A stretch of DNA of 64,000 nt from Antennarius striatus (lineage: Eukaryota; Chordata; Actinopteri; Lophiiformes; Antennariidae): the NCBI RefSeq assembly GCF_040054535.1, contig NC_090778.1, positions 8,688,001 to 8,752,000 of the forward strand, read 5' to 3'. The notes below the pieces were generated by a model that saw only the letters and a list, made by a program, of their open reading frames with translations, ran no database searches and had not been told where the DNA came from. The position numbers and the translations under genes were made by a program. Below, piece by piece: positions 12,330-24,754 of this stretch; the first letter of the stretch is position 1, and the number at the start of each line of letters is the position of its first letter.

Positions 12330-13130
12330 TACCGTATTTCCCGCACTATAAGGCGCACCTAAAAGCCTAAAATGTTCTCATAAACCCCTAGTGCGCCTTA
12401 TAATCCGGTGCGTTTAATATATGGATTAATATTCATATTCATATTAATATTGGTATGCCCCCTAACAACGATAGTCAAGGGGCGTCACCGAAGTCCCGGG
12501 TCTGACTGAGCTGCTCTCAGACGGTAGAGCAGACTGTAGGAGCACTGGTGATTACGTAGCAAAACATAAGGAACTTTCAACAATTCTATTAATAAAGTTT
12601 GACTGACTGACTGATCTCAGTAATTCCTAACTATTTGGCGTCGGAAATAACCCACTTTAAACTTAATTGGTCTGAAAAATGCCTTTGTGCTGTCATCTCG
12701 AATCTAGTGACGGTCCATTCTATTAGTCTGTGGAAACACACGGAGAAATTGGCATAAAGGTGAATGAAAGACCCTCAAAGCTGAACTTACAGCCTTTTCT
12801 GAAATTTCAAGAGCAGAGTCACTGCTAGACAAAGGTGTCAATGGCAACTGCAACTGATTTACAAATGTAGTTGATAGCTCTGGACGGGCGACGGAGGGGC
12901 GCATTCAGGCCTGTGTATTCTGTCTGCAGCGACGTGCTGTGAGATTCACAAGGGTGAGACACCAACGTTAAAGTCAGTTCTAGGAGTAAAACAGCGTCAT
13001 ATTTGCCAGTAAATTAGAAGCCTGACATTAAAAACTAGTTAAAAATTGTTTTGGACACACAGCAGCAAATAGCTGCACCTTACCTCCGACTGGACTACCG
13101 ATTGATCGAAACAATATTTAATTAATAAAC

Positions 13131-14496
13131 GAATAGAGATGGGAAGGACGTGCAGCAGATTAGGGTGATTGAGGATAGGGACGGAAGTCTATTGACAGGT
13201 GCCAGTAGTGTGATGGGAAGATGGAAAGAGTACTTTGAAGAGTTGATAAACGTGGAAAATGAGAGAGAGCAAAGACTAGAAGAGGTGACTGTTGTGGACC
13301 AGGATGTAGCAAAGATTAGTCAGGAGGAAGTGAGGAGCGCACTGAAGAGGATGAAGAGTGGAAAGGCAGTCGGTCCTGATGATATGCCTGTAGAGGTTTT
13401 GGAGTTTGGAGTGTCTAGGAGAGGTGGCAGTAGAGTTTCTGACTGGGTTGTTCAACAGGATCTTAGATAGTGAGAAGATGCCTGAGGAGTGGAGGAGAAG
13501 TGTGCTGGTGCCCATTTTTAAGAACAAGGGAGATGTGCAGAGTTGTGGCAACTACAGAGAAATAAAAATAATGAGCCATACAATGAAGTTATGGGAAAGA
13601 GTAGTTTAAGCTAGACTAAGGGCAGAAGTGAACATTTGTGAGCAGCAGTATGGTTTCATGCCAAAAAAGAGTACTACAGATGCAGTATTTGCTTTGAGGA
13701 TGTTGATAGAGAAGTACAGAGAAGGCCAGAGGGAGCTGCATTTTGTCTTTGTAGATCTGGAGAAAGCTTATGACAGGGTGCCCAGAGAGGAACTGTGGCA
13801 TTGTATGAGGAAGTCTGGAGTGGCAGAGAAGTATGTTAGAGCAGTGCAGGACATGTATGAGGACCGTAAGACAGTGGTGAGGTGTGCTGTAGGTGTGACA
13901 GAGGAGTTCAAGGTGGAGGTGGGACTGCATCAGGGATCAGCTCTGAGCCCCTTCTTGTTCGCTATGGTGATGGACAGGCTGACAGACGAGGTTAGATAGG
14001 AATCCCCATGGACTATGATGTTTGTAGATGACATTGTGATCTGTAGTGAGAGCAGGGAACAGGTGGAGGAGAAGCTAGAGAAGTGGAGGTTTGTCCTGGA
14101 AAGGAGAGGAATGAAGGTTAGCTGCAGTAAGACAGAGTACATGTGTGGTAATGAGAGGGACCCAAGTGGAAGAGTGAGATTACAGGGAGAAGAGATCAAG
14201 AAGGTGGAGGATTTTAAGTACTTAGGGTCAACAGTCCAGAGCAATGGAGAGTGTGGAAAAGAGGTGATGAAGGATGGAATGGGTGGAGAAAAGTGTCAGG
14301 TGTGATGTGTGATAGAAGAGTTTCAGCTAAATTGAAAGGAAAGTTGAACAAAACTGTGGTGAGAGCCGCGATGTTGTTTGGTCTAGAGACAGTGTCACTG
14401 AGGAAAAGACAGGAGACAGAGCTGGAGGTAGCAGAGATGAAGATGCTGAGGTTCTCTTTGGGAGTGACCAGGATGGATAGGATCAGGAATGAGTAC
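13131..14496 (+). mobile_element. RTE-like LINE, 5'-truncated, first part
   Basis: This is closely related to the LINE at 54225-56420. It starts inside the region before the reverse transcriptase and covers the RT core: AVGPDDMPVEV near 13366, [14 protein letters not shown] near 13747, the [10 protein letters not shown] motif near 13930 and the FVDD catalytic motif near 14021. The usual FADD alanine is valine here. Frames change several times and a stop replaces Gln after DEVR near 13996, so it is dead. It is interrupted at 14497 by an L2-like LINE and resumes at 15748. Confidence 0.9.
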
Positions 14497-14541
<45 letters not shown>

Positions 14542-15747
14542 GTTTTATTTATATAGCACTTAATCATGGCAGCAAACATTTCAAAGCACTTTAACAGACA
14601 GAGAAACCCAACTTGAACCCTCCAGAGCCAGCATAAGTGACAGTGGCAGGGAAAAACTCCCTCGATGAGGAAGAAACTCCGGGCAGGACCCAGACTCTTT
14701 TGGGCGGCCATCCGCCTCGACCGGTTGGGTGGAAAAGAAATCAAAGGAAGATAAAAACAGCATCAGAGAGAGAGAGACAGAGAGTGAGTGACAGATAGGC
14801 CAGATAGAGACAGTATCAATATGGTTAAGGTTGCTGTAATTGTGTAAGGCACAATTACAGCTGCATGGATGACTGTATGGCGGCACGGAGGAAGAAAGGA
14901 AGCAGGACCCCGGCCGATGGATAGTTGAGGGGTGGTACTAGTGGGCTTGGAGGAGAAGGTCCACAGCACATGGAGAGATGGGGGTGATACTGGTGGGCTC
15001 GGAGGTGCAGATCCACAGAGGAAGGTCCACGGCAGCTGGGAGGATGAGGGGTGGAACAGTAAGATGACACCAAGGAAGAGAGGCAGCAGGACCCCAGTCG
15101 ATGGTTAGGTGAGGGGTGATACTGGTGGATGGGAGGTGCAGTTCCACAGCAGATGGTCCACAGCGGATGGGTGGATGAGGGGTGGAACAGTATGGTGGTG
15201 CGGAAAAAGGAAGCCGGACCCCAGCCGATAATTAGGTTAGGGGTGGTACTGGTGGGATGGGAAAAGCAGGTCCATAGCAGATGGGTGGATGAGGGGTGAA
15301 CCTGAGAAAAACCTGTGAGGACATAGAGCACAGAGACTCCAGGGAAGAAGTTTAGTTAGTAGGGTGTGATTGGAGACTTGGAGAGTGAGATCGGAGAAGA
15401 GGAGTAACAGAGATGGTTGGAGAGAAGGGGGAGGAGAGAGGAACTCAGTGAGTCTGGATGTTGAGTCACCAGCAGTATAGATCTATATGAAAATAAACGT
15501 AGTAACCTAAGTTGCCATTAATTGTAAAATTTATGAAAAAGAAAAGTTTTAAGTCCAGTCTTAAATTGTGAGAGGGTGTCTGCCCCCTGAACTGAGGTAG
15601 GGAGGTGGTTCCACAATAGAGGGGCTTGATAGCAAAAGGCTCTAGCCCCCGTCCTACTTTTATAAATTCTAGGAACTACCAGTAGGCCAGTATGTTGAGA
15701 GCGTAATGCTCTAGATGGATTATAAGGAACTAAAAGTTCCTTCAGAT
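14497..15747 (-). mobile_element. L2/CR1-like LINE 3' end, minus strand, nested in the RTE-like LINE
   Basis: On the minus strand the piece starts with the last 79 codons of an L2-like ORF2 (15757-15518; motifs SRTGARAFCYQAPLLWNHLP and LSQFKTGLKTFLF). A 3' UTR follows, ending in a 'gctatataaataaaacttg' signal and a (GATT)n tail, seen on the plus strand as (CAAT)n at 14499-14538. The full-length relative is the plus-strand element at 44797-46835. No unambiguous target duplication is visible. Confidence 0.85.
14870..15330 (-). repeat. Minisatellite of about 135-bp units in the L2-like 3' UTR
   Basis: Related units recur about three times, each with a 'ggaccccagccgat'-like block, a 'gaggggtggtactggtggg'-like block and a 'ggtccacagcagatggg'-like block. 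The 158-codon minus-strand frame here (15331-14855, rich in HPSSTH/STTP) is a by-product of the repeat. Confidence 0.75.
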
Positions 15748-16040
15748 AGGACAGCACATGTTAGAGGTTTTGGAGATAAAGTCAGAGAGGTCAGACTGAG
15801 ATGGTTTGGACATGTCCAGAGGAGAGATAGTGAATATATTGGTAGAATGAATGCTTAGTTTTGAACTGCCAGGCAGGAGGCCTAGAGGAAGACCAAAGAG
15901 GAGGTTTATGGATGTAATGAGGGAGGACATGAAGGTAGTTTGTGTGATAGAAGAGGATGCAAAGGACAGGGCTAGATGGAGGCAATTGATTCGCTGTGGC
16001 GACCCCTGAAGGGAAAAGCCGAAAGGAAAAGAAGAAGAAA
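15748..16040 (+). mobile_element. RTE-like LINE, second part with 3' tail
   Basis: This resumes where the piece at 13131-14496 was broken: the ggacagcacatgttagagg segment continues the frame that in the intact relative reads [16 protein letters not shown]. It ends with cgctgtggcgacccctgaag, an A-rich stretch and (GAA)n at about 16029-16039, the same 3' end as the LINE at 54225-56420. Confidence 0.88.
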
Positions 16041-16247
16041 TGAAGACGATATGTGTGTTGACTTCTTTCTAAGATGGCAAAGTGATCAAGTGATCAGCTT
16101 TCCTTGATGAGGCTCAGAATGGCTTATTGACATAACAATAGTGGCCATTGAAAGGTAGTCGGGAAGTCATGAATGCAATCATGACTGCCTGAGCAGCGCA
16201 GCTCTATCTAGTGGACGGATTGCGCAACTACAGCCGCTGCAGTTTAT

Positions 16248-16586
16248 GTGTCATCTTCAGATTACCACCGCTGTGGGTCACGGGGAGCCGGAGCCTATCT
16301 CGGCAGCATAGGGCGTGAGGCAGGGGACACTCCGGGCACGACGCCAGAGCACCACGGAGCCACACACAAAGACATATAACCATGCACACACACACACTCA
16401 CTCCTACGGGCAATTTGGAACGGCCAGTCAACCTGAAGCGCATGCTTTTGGAGGTGGGAGGAGGCCGGCGGAGAACCCGGAGAGAACCCACGGGGAGAGC
16501 ATGCGAACTCCGCACAGAGCGAGACTCGAACCCGGGTCCGCCGTGTTGTGAGGCTGCAGCGCTAACCACTGCACCACAGTGCCGCC
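16248..16586 (-). mobile_element. tRNA-derived SINE, minus strand, with 11-bp target duplication
   Basis: On the minus strand the head reads ggcggcactgtggtgcagtg, then ttagcgctgcagcctcac and gacccgggttcgagtctcgc. These resemble a tRNA A box and B box (pol III promoter). The direct repeat ctgcagtttat occurs at 16237-16247 and 16587-16597. The conserved body (tctccccgtgggttctctcc; cctcccacctccaaaagc) matches the SINE at 27449. It sits inside the TA-flanked element. Confidence 0.85.
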
Positions 16587-16752
16587 CTGCAGTTTATCAA
16601 ATAAATTTTATCAAATAAATTGTATTTATTTTTTATTGTGTGCGCCTTATAATCCGGTGCGCCTTATATATGAAATAAATTATAAAACAAACAAATTACT
16701 GAGGGTGCGCCTTATAGTCCAGTGCGCCTTATAGTGTGGAAAATACTGTAAT

Positions 16753-17518
16753 TCACATCCCTGGATAAATATAACCAGTTAATATATTGCTTCTTCTTTC
16801 CACTTTTGTCTTTTATGATGACAGGCGAAGCTGTGCCTCACCTGCCTCCCCTGACCACACTTCACTGACTTGGATTCATGTTTTGTTCACCTGTGCTTCA
16901 CAATGAATCTTCTAAACCTTCATACACCCTCTGGATCCCCCACAACCACATGTGGCAATATGCATGTAAAGAGTAAAAGCATTAACTGGAAAAAGAATTA
17001 ACTGAATTATAACTACACACGTCAATTCATTTGACTTCTGTTTCTTCTTCTGCAGCAGGAAAGATTTAGTCTTCTGAAATATTATTACTCTTTGTAATTT
17101 ATACACACTTCTCCTCTACATCCACTGTTACTCAAACATTAATTACAAACTTGACAACTTGAGAGTAGATGCTGATGAGGTACAGAGGGACCAGTTTGAC
17201 ATTTCTGCACAAAAAATCGACAGTAAAAACAGATGGCGTTTCACTCGCCAGATATGCTTCACTCTTTCTGTAAAATACCAGCATGAATAGATCAATAAAG
17301 GTGATTCCAAGTGCGGTATTCTGGACATACTGTAGATTCAGTGGGATAGAGGCATAGATACAGACAGCTGGACCAACTCATCCATCTCCACTCTCAACCC
17401 ACAGGACAGCTAACATTGTGGGTACATCTTGTTCTAGAGTCCCAATGTCAAGGAACTGAGTTCTGTCCTGACACCCTCATCAATTCAACTACTCACCCCC
17501 CCACACCCACCCACCCAC
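16753..17518. other. Intergenic sequence
   Basis: No supported exon or mobile element. Confidence 0.4.
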
Positions 17519-17639
<121 letters not shown>

Positions 17640-18970
17640 ACTATATTCTCCATAGTGGTTCATAGATTGCTCTCTTGCTGGTTTCAGTGATTAATTAGCT
17701 GCTGCTGATTTCATTATTGATGCCATGTTTGTGCAGCAGAGAAGCCTCCCTGAATAATGGATTAAATCCCTCATGGCTGCGCTGCTGATTTGGGGTGGGG
17801 TGGAGAAAATGGGAGCAAAGATGCAGGAGTCAAACTAGGTTAGAAGCACAGAGAGGGAGAGGGTCATGACGAGGTGACGATCTTCTAAATTTACTTCATA
17901 AGCTCTAAATCCCATGGGATTTTCCTCCTCATATTTTCTATTTTGTTCTGTGGACATTGGTGTATCGTGTTGTGATTGTGAATAACAAAAAAACAAAAAA
18001 AAGTATCTTCTCAAGACAAAATGTTGGTTAAATAAAGCTCAATTTTCACTTGGCATGTCCTCAATAGGCCGTTCATTTTGAGAACACAGTTTTCATAGAC
18101 TGTGAGCTCCAAGTGATTAGTTTTAACCACCAGACATTTTAGTGCTAGTTTAAATTAGAAAATATTTGATTGCACCAACTCAAGACATCAAAATTGGCAC
18201 CACATTCTTAATTTGCAGAATCTATCCCTCAGTCTACATCCAGGTCTTCCATCATGTTGCCCTTGAGTCTCCATTCTTGCCTCCCAGCAGTCAACCAGCC
18301 TCCAGCCTGCTAGCCTGCTGCCCAATGAGCAGCCATCCTGACATCCAGTCACTGGTTCTGTGAGGGAAAAGCTGAACCCCGGACTTCTACAATCATCCAC
18401 TATCGGAGAAAGAGTTAAAGGAGACATTACTGAAAATCTCATTGTTAACAGCTCTTATTGTCATATTCTTGTGATGAGGATAGACAAGGCTTTTACGTCC
18501 ACAAGCCAACATTGTGCTCTCAAGTAAACTCACCCCAAGCCAGGGACGTTGTACAGAAGCAGAGAGGTGAACGTGGTTCCACTGAAGAGCAGTGTGAACT
18601 TGGATGGTGGTGAGCATTGCCTTACAAGATTTATTCAATCAGTTCAAAGTGAAAACAGTTTTGTTAATGTGGTCTGCTTCTGCCAAAGCTGCACATCTGT
18701 CCAAATTGTCCAGCTTGGCAGGAAGAATGTGAGTTAAAGAATGTCGTTAATAACTATGAAGAAGGTCTGCTGGCCATTTTTGGCTCTGTGCACGCACTGG
18801 ACTTTCATTTGTTAACCTGGTAGGTGATCATTGGTAGAAAGAAACCTTTGGAGGAGGTGGCATGCAGATTTTTCCATACAGTGATGACAGTTGGTTGGAT
18901 GGCAGGGAAAAAGGCAATATCTAAACTTTGACAGCTTGCAAACAAAATCAAAGCATATATACCGCCACAA
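17640..18970. other. Intergenic sequence
   Basis: Frames at 18166-18363, 18188-18442 and 18549-18737 have no recognisable domain or splice context. Nothing else is seen. Confidence 0.4.
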
Positions 18971-18974
18971 AAAA

Positions 18975-19099
18975 AAGAGATTTTAATTTTTAAAATTTAT
19001 TTTATTCCTGAAGGCCAAATTACAAGATAATCACGTTGATACAATATTTTTGTGGACAACTAACCATTCTCCACAATCATCTTTTATACCTTTGTCTAA

Positions 19100-19132
<33 letters not shown>

Positions 19133-19245
19133 CCAGGCCACTGTCTCACATCACACCTGATATACTCCCCGTCTCACGACCACCCTGTTTGGGACCACAA
19201 AAAGTGTCATCAAGCATTTTCAAATGAACGACTCAAACCTCAAAA
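18975..19245 (-). mobile_element. Tx1-like LINE tail fragment, copy 1
   Basis: The plus-strand text aggccaaattacaagataat (19011-19030) and ccattctccacaatcatc recurs at 24789-24808 and 25035-25052, and in part at 25600. On the minus strand it ends with aataaa-type sequence and A/T-rich tail. An (AG)n tract lies at 19100-19131. Assignment rests on the neighbour at 24755-25360, where coding remnants survive. Confidence 0.45.
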
Positions 19246-20975
19246 ATTTTAACGTCACTACTGTTAGCTGATTAACCAGAACGATCTGGAGAAGAATATC
19301 CATCCCAAATTTGGTATTTGGCGTCTCATATCCAAAGCGTTAAACTTTGTATTTCTAATTTAAGTTATTTAGTTTCAGTCAGTCACCCTCTGATGAGCTG
19401 ATAGGATTGTATAAGTCTTTAAATCAGATAAGGGCTAGAAAAAAATGCAGCAGTCATCTAACAGAATGGAGATTTGATAATAAGCAGATGTGTGACTGGA
19501 AAAGAAGGAGAAAAGCTCTCATGTCCCTTTAGAGCTGCCATCATGCCCACTCAAGCAGAGACACGCTTTGTTAACACCTCACTGCATACAAACTGCAAAT
19601 CAAAAATCCCTCAGAAGTTCTGAATACTTGCATGACTTAATCATTAAACTTTCAACAGTCATCTTTTCTTTTTTCCTAAAATGGTTTGTTAGGGCTGTTA
19701 ACACGCCTCATTTAAACTGAGAGCCACAGTTTCTGCTAAAGTTGGAAGCCTGAATGTTAAGAATGCTAACAGACCACTTCAGGGAAACTACTCTAAAAAC
19801 CTAGAAGGCTGTTCAGAGAGCGATTCCATCCTCCATGCGTACAAAATTATTCCCGTATCCACATCTCCATCCACATACAAATCTAATGACATTGTCATAA
19901 AAGTGGCATCACAGAAAGAAACACAAGTACCTTCCATTGTTAAAAACTTGATCGAAGCAGGGATGTCATGCCTTGCCAATGGCAATTAGAATAAAGACTG
20001 TCAGTCACACATGAAGGATTCTCTCAGGTGAGAGCAGCTGTCAAACCAACATGTTTTATTTCCAGACACCAACAGAAGTAAGCAGATGCTTTTTTTTTCT
20101 GATTACAATGACTTTTGAGATGCTTTCAGTAACTGAAGGACTTGTGAGTATGAAATTGCAGAACAAACATGTGTTTGTGTTTATCTGGGTTCCTCTTATT
20201 CAGTGTACTGTAAACCGACTACTAATGTAATCAGCATCAGGGAGGCCCTCCGGAGTAACAAGTAAAGGAGCAAACTCTCACATGAGGTCATTGAGTTCTT
20301 CAGACTATTGGATTAACAGCAGTTTTCACTGTCTTTAGATATTTTAATTACAAAGTAGGCAATCAATAAAGTATTGTGCATATTAATCTCAATACAAAAA
20401 TCTGAAATTTACCTTCCCATTTAAAAACTTCAGTGCCTCTAGTTACTGCAGTCTGTCTTTGTGTGCCACAATAGCGAACATAAAAACCTATTAGAAAAGC
20501 CTGAACACTGAAAACCATACAGACAGAATGTGTGTGAATGAGGGGAGAAGAATGGCAGGAAATGAGAATAAAGAATAGAGACGGAAGCTGAGGAATTTAA
20601 GCTTTTTGTATCAGAGGTTCCCACCATGAGTCTGTGGAGCTCCAGACCATACGCCGCTAAAAATATCAATATTAGTCAGTTATTCAACCCTCCAGCACAA
20701 TGAGGCAAATTACACACAGTAGCAGTGGAAAATCTGTCAAACAATGTTGACTGGAACGATCTCAGATCTACCTTGAACTACAAATGTTAAGACAAATATC
20801 CTGAAGTACAGTGTGAGAGGTGCTTCTGCTGTTGGTGATGTTACAGTCCAGCTATTCATGTGGTCGTCATGTGTGATTTATGGATGTAAAGGATTTACAG
20901 TAATTGTAATGTCAGATATTTTTAGCAGCAATCTCCATGTTTATATTGTCTCAATTTCTACTTATAAGGTGCACG

Positions 20976-20977
<2 letters not shown>
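19246..20977. other. Intergenic sequence
   Basis: No supported gene or transposon ends. Confidence 0.4.

Positions 20978-20978
<1 letters not shown>

Positions 20979-21022
<44 letters not shown>
20979..21022. repeat. (CA)n microsatellite
   Basis: About 22 CA units. Confidence 0.97.
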
Positions 21023-21025
<3 letters not shown>

Positions 21026-21265
21026 TTACATCATGTTGCTTTTGCCGATCTCTATTTTTGTCAGCTGAGAGTTTGCCATACAAAACTGCTAGAGGTATGG
21101 TGAGGGAATGTTTGTTTATTCTTGTTCTGGAGTCTTTGTGTTTTTAGGAGACTGAAAGGAGTACTAAACTTGAAAGTGGGAAACATTTATAGGTCTTGCT
21201 TTTTAGCCATCATATTGAAGTTATTGTAAATTATCAAATTTAATACACAATAAAATAATTTTTCA

Positions 21266-21618
21266 TATACATATTCCCCGCGCATTCGCAAATTAACACT
21301 CACAACTTCACCTCATCGCGGATTTTTAGTAGGTAGTCACGTGATAAAACATTCTATTGGCTGACGGCATCCGGAAGTCCGTGAGTCTCAAAACGCACAG
21401 CGCACATCCGTGAGACACAAAAGTGCTTTAAACGGTCGACAAGAGTGTGAGGAAAGGTAATACAGATAGAAGGTGGTTCAATATCAGTATGGGGAGGGCC
21501 ATAAAATTTAAATTTCTGTAATTAATAAGATAAGTAGTTTTGTTGCTTTATCGCAGAATTTGTTATTCGCATGTCGTTCCAGAAACACATTAACCGCGAG
21601 GAACAAGGGTGCAATGTA
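21266..21618 (+). mobile_element. MITE-like element, copy 1 of a local pair
   Basis: It shares order and sequence with the block at 24128-24440: cacgtgata, ctattggctgac, the ccgga segment, gtgctttaaa, aggtaatacaaatata-like and agtatggggaggg. The ends are TA-containing (left tacatattccccgcg, right caagggtgcaatgta). This points to a TA-targeting, non-autonomous DNA element. No coding capacity. Confidence 0.65.
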
Positions 21619-22254
21619 TATTAAAATACTTCGTGTGAAATGTTATTTAAGTTGGTGAGACTCAACCTTATAAGGACAACGTAAAGTTGTAGGTTAAACT
21701 GTTGGGTTTTGACCACTAGAAGCCCCATACAGTAGTTTTCATGGTTTTGCACTATTTTGGTGACCTGCAGGGGGTGGTAATGTGCCACCTGAACCTTCAA
21801 TTTAAAAAACAAAGGAATTGAAGGAGAAAAAAAACTCTGAAAGTTTTTTAGTTTTTTTTTTATCTTCATCATGGAGATGATGAGTTTTGTTTACACAGAA
21901 TGTCAATGCCACAATAATCGCTTTTGCATTCAAAGTACAATACCAGTTTGTTTCAATGTTTAAAATATTATCTTGTAAAGTTTTGAGAGGTTATATGAAA
22001 ACGAGTCCAGAAACAAAATCAGCAATTTTAACAGCAATTTTAATTTGATGATCAAAACTGTGGTCGTCTTCTGTTTTCTGATCTTGCCTTTAGATGATGA
22101 AAGAGTCACAGTCATCGTCAAACACTGCCTCACATTACTGCTTACGTTCTGAAATTAAATGAAATGAAATTTGTTAATCCCACGTAGGGTAAATTTTTTG
22201 TCCACTGGTATATTTAGTAGTTAGTCACATGCTTATGTGGATGCAGGCCCATAA

Positions 22255-22286
22255 CACACACACACACACACACACACATACACACG
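22255..22286. repeat. Short (CA)n microsatellite
   Basis: About 15 CA units with one interruption. Confidence 0.9.
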
Positions 22287-22349
22287 GCCTGTTGGCATGC
22301 AAGTGATGGGGAGGTAGAGCAGAGAGCAGCTCCTTCATGGTGTGCCCAA

Positions 22350-22605
22350 ATGAAGAAGAAGAAGATATACTTTATTGATACCCTCAAGGAAATTACATTT
22401 GCAGCTCATAAAGGGGACAGTGCCTTGCTTATGGGCACCTCGACAGTGCTCGGGAGGTGAACTAGCACCTCCCACTACCAGTTTACACTCCGAAATTTTC
22501 TTGCTCAACACCGGTCTTGAACCGGCCACCCTCTGGTCCCCAGCCCTAGATTTAGTAGACTGGACTACTGCTGCCTTATTTTCTTCACATATTCTCTTCG
22601 GTTCC
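22350..22605 (+). mobile_element. Dispersed fish repeat with tRNA-like B box, better copy
   Basis: The order is a GAA-rich head, actttattgataccctcaag, gaaattacatttgcagctc, gtgccttgcttatgggcacc, gctcgggaggtgaactagc and cacctcccactaccag, then gtcttgaaccggccaccctc, which looks like a B box, and a ctggactactgctgcc end. An older copy is at 2375-2530. It may be a SINE read from its 3' end. No target duplication was established. Confidence 0.55.
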
Positions 22606-22654
22606 TTAAAAAGTCTTGAACGCATGAGAGCCTCAAAATCCAGGAGACCAGATT

Positions 22655-23195
22655 AGATGTGGTCAAGACATGGGCATGTATTCCTGCCAATGCAACTGGT
22701 TCTTTTATCTTTATTGATGATGTGACTGCTGACAAAAGCAGCAGTGTGAATTCTGAAGTGTTTCGGACAAAATTATCTGCTCATATTCAGCCAAATTCTT
22801 CAGAACTCTTTGGACAATGCTTCATAGTGAAGATGGAGACTACCCTGAAGCATTACTGTGAAAGCCATCCATGACTCACTCAAGGCAAATAGGTGGAATG
22901 TTATGCAATGGCCAAGTCAATTACCTCTGTGTATTCCAATCGAAGGAGACAAAACTGAAGGGAAAATTCCCCAATAACAAGCAGGGCGTGAAGACAGTTG
23001 CAGTAGAGTGTTGGCACCGCATCAACAGGGATGAAAGCCAACGTCTGCTGATTTCTACATATTCCAGACTTTAGACTTTAGACTGCAAAAGATGTGCAAC
23101 CAAGAATTAAAAAGTGAAAGTTTGATTTATTCTTGTTTAGTTTGTCACATGACTTTTTGTCCATCAAAAAGTAGTTGACAGGGGACGTAAATATG
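22655..23195 (+). pseudogene. Tc1-like transposase remnant
   Basis: Broken frames encode pieces of a Tc1-type transposase C-terminus: gcaatggccaagtcaatt gives QWPSQ, followed by a decayed version of the SPDLNPIE catalytic block (IPIE). Further on come KTVAVECWHRINRDESQRLL and TYSRL, the usual Tc1 end. The three catalytic acids cannot all be found and frames switch, so this is inactive. The terminal repeats are lost or too decayed to place. Confidence 0.6.
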
Positions 23196-24127
23196 TTCAA
23201 ATTAAAGGTGAAAGTCTGCAGTTAAATCACATTCTGTCCATTTCATTTCAGACCCATTGTGGTGGTGTAGAGTGCCAAAGAAAGAAAATTGTTTTGATGT
23301 CCCAGTATTTATCAGAACAGGTGAAGGTATAGAAGGAGGTGTGACCTGAGCTTTGAGTTACCAGAGCATCAATCATCAGTTTGTTGGCTGTGATATCTTA
23401 GTGAAAACCTCCTGGGCTTCAGCCGTCTGACTTCTGTACAAACCTCCATGGTGGAGGTTGTGTTGCTCAGGTCTGAAACGGTCTGAAATGTAAAGTTTCT
23501 CTTCTGTCCTCCAAATCCATAATATCCTCATTGATAATGGGTGCATATGTCTCTGCTTCTGTCCCGATGTGTGTTTGTGTTTATGTTGTGCGATTGTACA
23601 AATATAACATCCACTATATGTCTGCTTGATAGGGGAGAGGGATTCTCCTCTTCTGCCCATCCTACTACATTACTACTGTTTCTACTACATCTGACCGATG
23701 GTATAGTTGTGTTTTTGATCAGCAACAAATGTCTTTTTGTTGATTCACTGAAAAAAAGTTGTTTTCCAACAATATTTTATTTTTATAATTAATTTCCATC
23801 AATTTCTTCACTTCTACGAATAGCTGGTTGACAAAATAATATGTTTATACAGCCCTCTGTCTGTCTGACTGAAGATCAGGTCATTCACTCTCTCAAACGC
23901 TGACAATGAGTCCATTTACAAGATCAAAATGCAAAAAAATGTCACCAGTTAGTAATAGTAACCATTTTCATGCTGCTGTCACGCCATTTCTTTTTGAGTC
24001 ATTTTAGATTCATATTGCAGTTATCTAAGGACACAAAAAGACAAAAGAAAATAAGTAAATCAAATTTATGACAATCAGAATAAAGTGAAAGTTAGTGATA
24101 TTGATCCCATTCTATGAAAACAAATTA
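23196..24127. other. Intergenic sequence
   Basis: Nothing supported. Confidence 0.4.
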
Positions 24128-24440
24128 CAGTAATCCCTCACATATTCGCGCTTCAAGATGCACTACATTCACTACATTATGGTTTTTAGTAGGTACTCAC
24201 GTGATACCGTATGCACATGCTATTGGCTGACAGCGTCCGGAGACACAATAGTGCTTTAAAAAGTCTATAAGAATGTGGAAAAAGGTAATACAAATATAAG
24301 GTGTTTTAATATTAGTATGGGGAGGGCTCATGAACATTTAAACTACTGTAAATAATAAAATAAATAGTTCGTCGCTATATCGCAGAATTTTGTTTTTTGT
24401 GAAACTGTGAAACTTTTGTGAAACACAGCTCCTTATATGA
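24128..24440 (+). mobile_element. MITE-like element, copy 2 of a local pair
   Basis: Same orientation and same internal order as the copy at 21266-21618. The left end is tacagtaatccctcacatat. The right end is decayed after tcgctatatcgcagaatttt. Confidence 0.6.
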
Positions 24441-24754
24441 AAGTCATCCTGGAGCACCTGGAGTCGTCCATTACGTACGAGCTCATTATTTCATCACCTT
24501 TCCTCCTGAATTTGTTTAAACAAACCTGACATCCAGGCTCTTGTCTTGTTAAATAACAAATCAATTAGTTCAATCACATTTTTCTATATAACACCAAATC
24601 CCAAAATATTTTTTGTCAAGACAGTTTAGACAGAGACCAACAACCAAGAACGTGGAGATTAAGGTGAGGAAAACTGCTTTTGACAGGCAGAAATCTCGAG
24701 CAGATTCAAGGCTGGCGGAGTTTCTGCTCTGACCTGTTGGAGTAATGAGAAAGA

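Larger units (their letters stand above)
12330..16752. mobile_element. TA-flanked 'ataaggcgcacc' DNA transposon, copy 2, holding nested insertions
   Basis: The left end reads ccgtatttcccgcactataa and continues ggcgcacc. The right end, in reverse, reads cagtattttccacactataa and continues ggcgcac. TA lies outside both ends. Additional 'gtgcgccttataatccggtg' motifs sit just inside each end (about 12391-12412 and 16641-16662). The long interior is mostly later insertions: an RTE-like LINE (13131-16040), an L2-like LINE inside that (14497-15747) and a SINE (16248-16586). The original element was probably 1-1.5 kb. Confidence 0.75.

Noticed and set aside
14855..15331. 158-codon minus-strand frame with repeated HPSSTH/STTP words
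   Set aside because: It is the translation of a minisatellite in a LINE 3' UTR.
16500..16586. Possible tRNA gene (A-box and B-box-like text)
   Set aside because: It is the head of a SINE: the similarity is partial, a SINE body follows, and an 11-bp target duplication flanks the whole unit.
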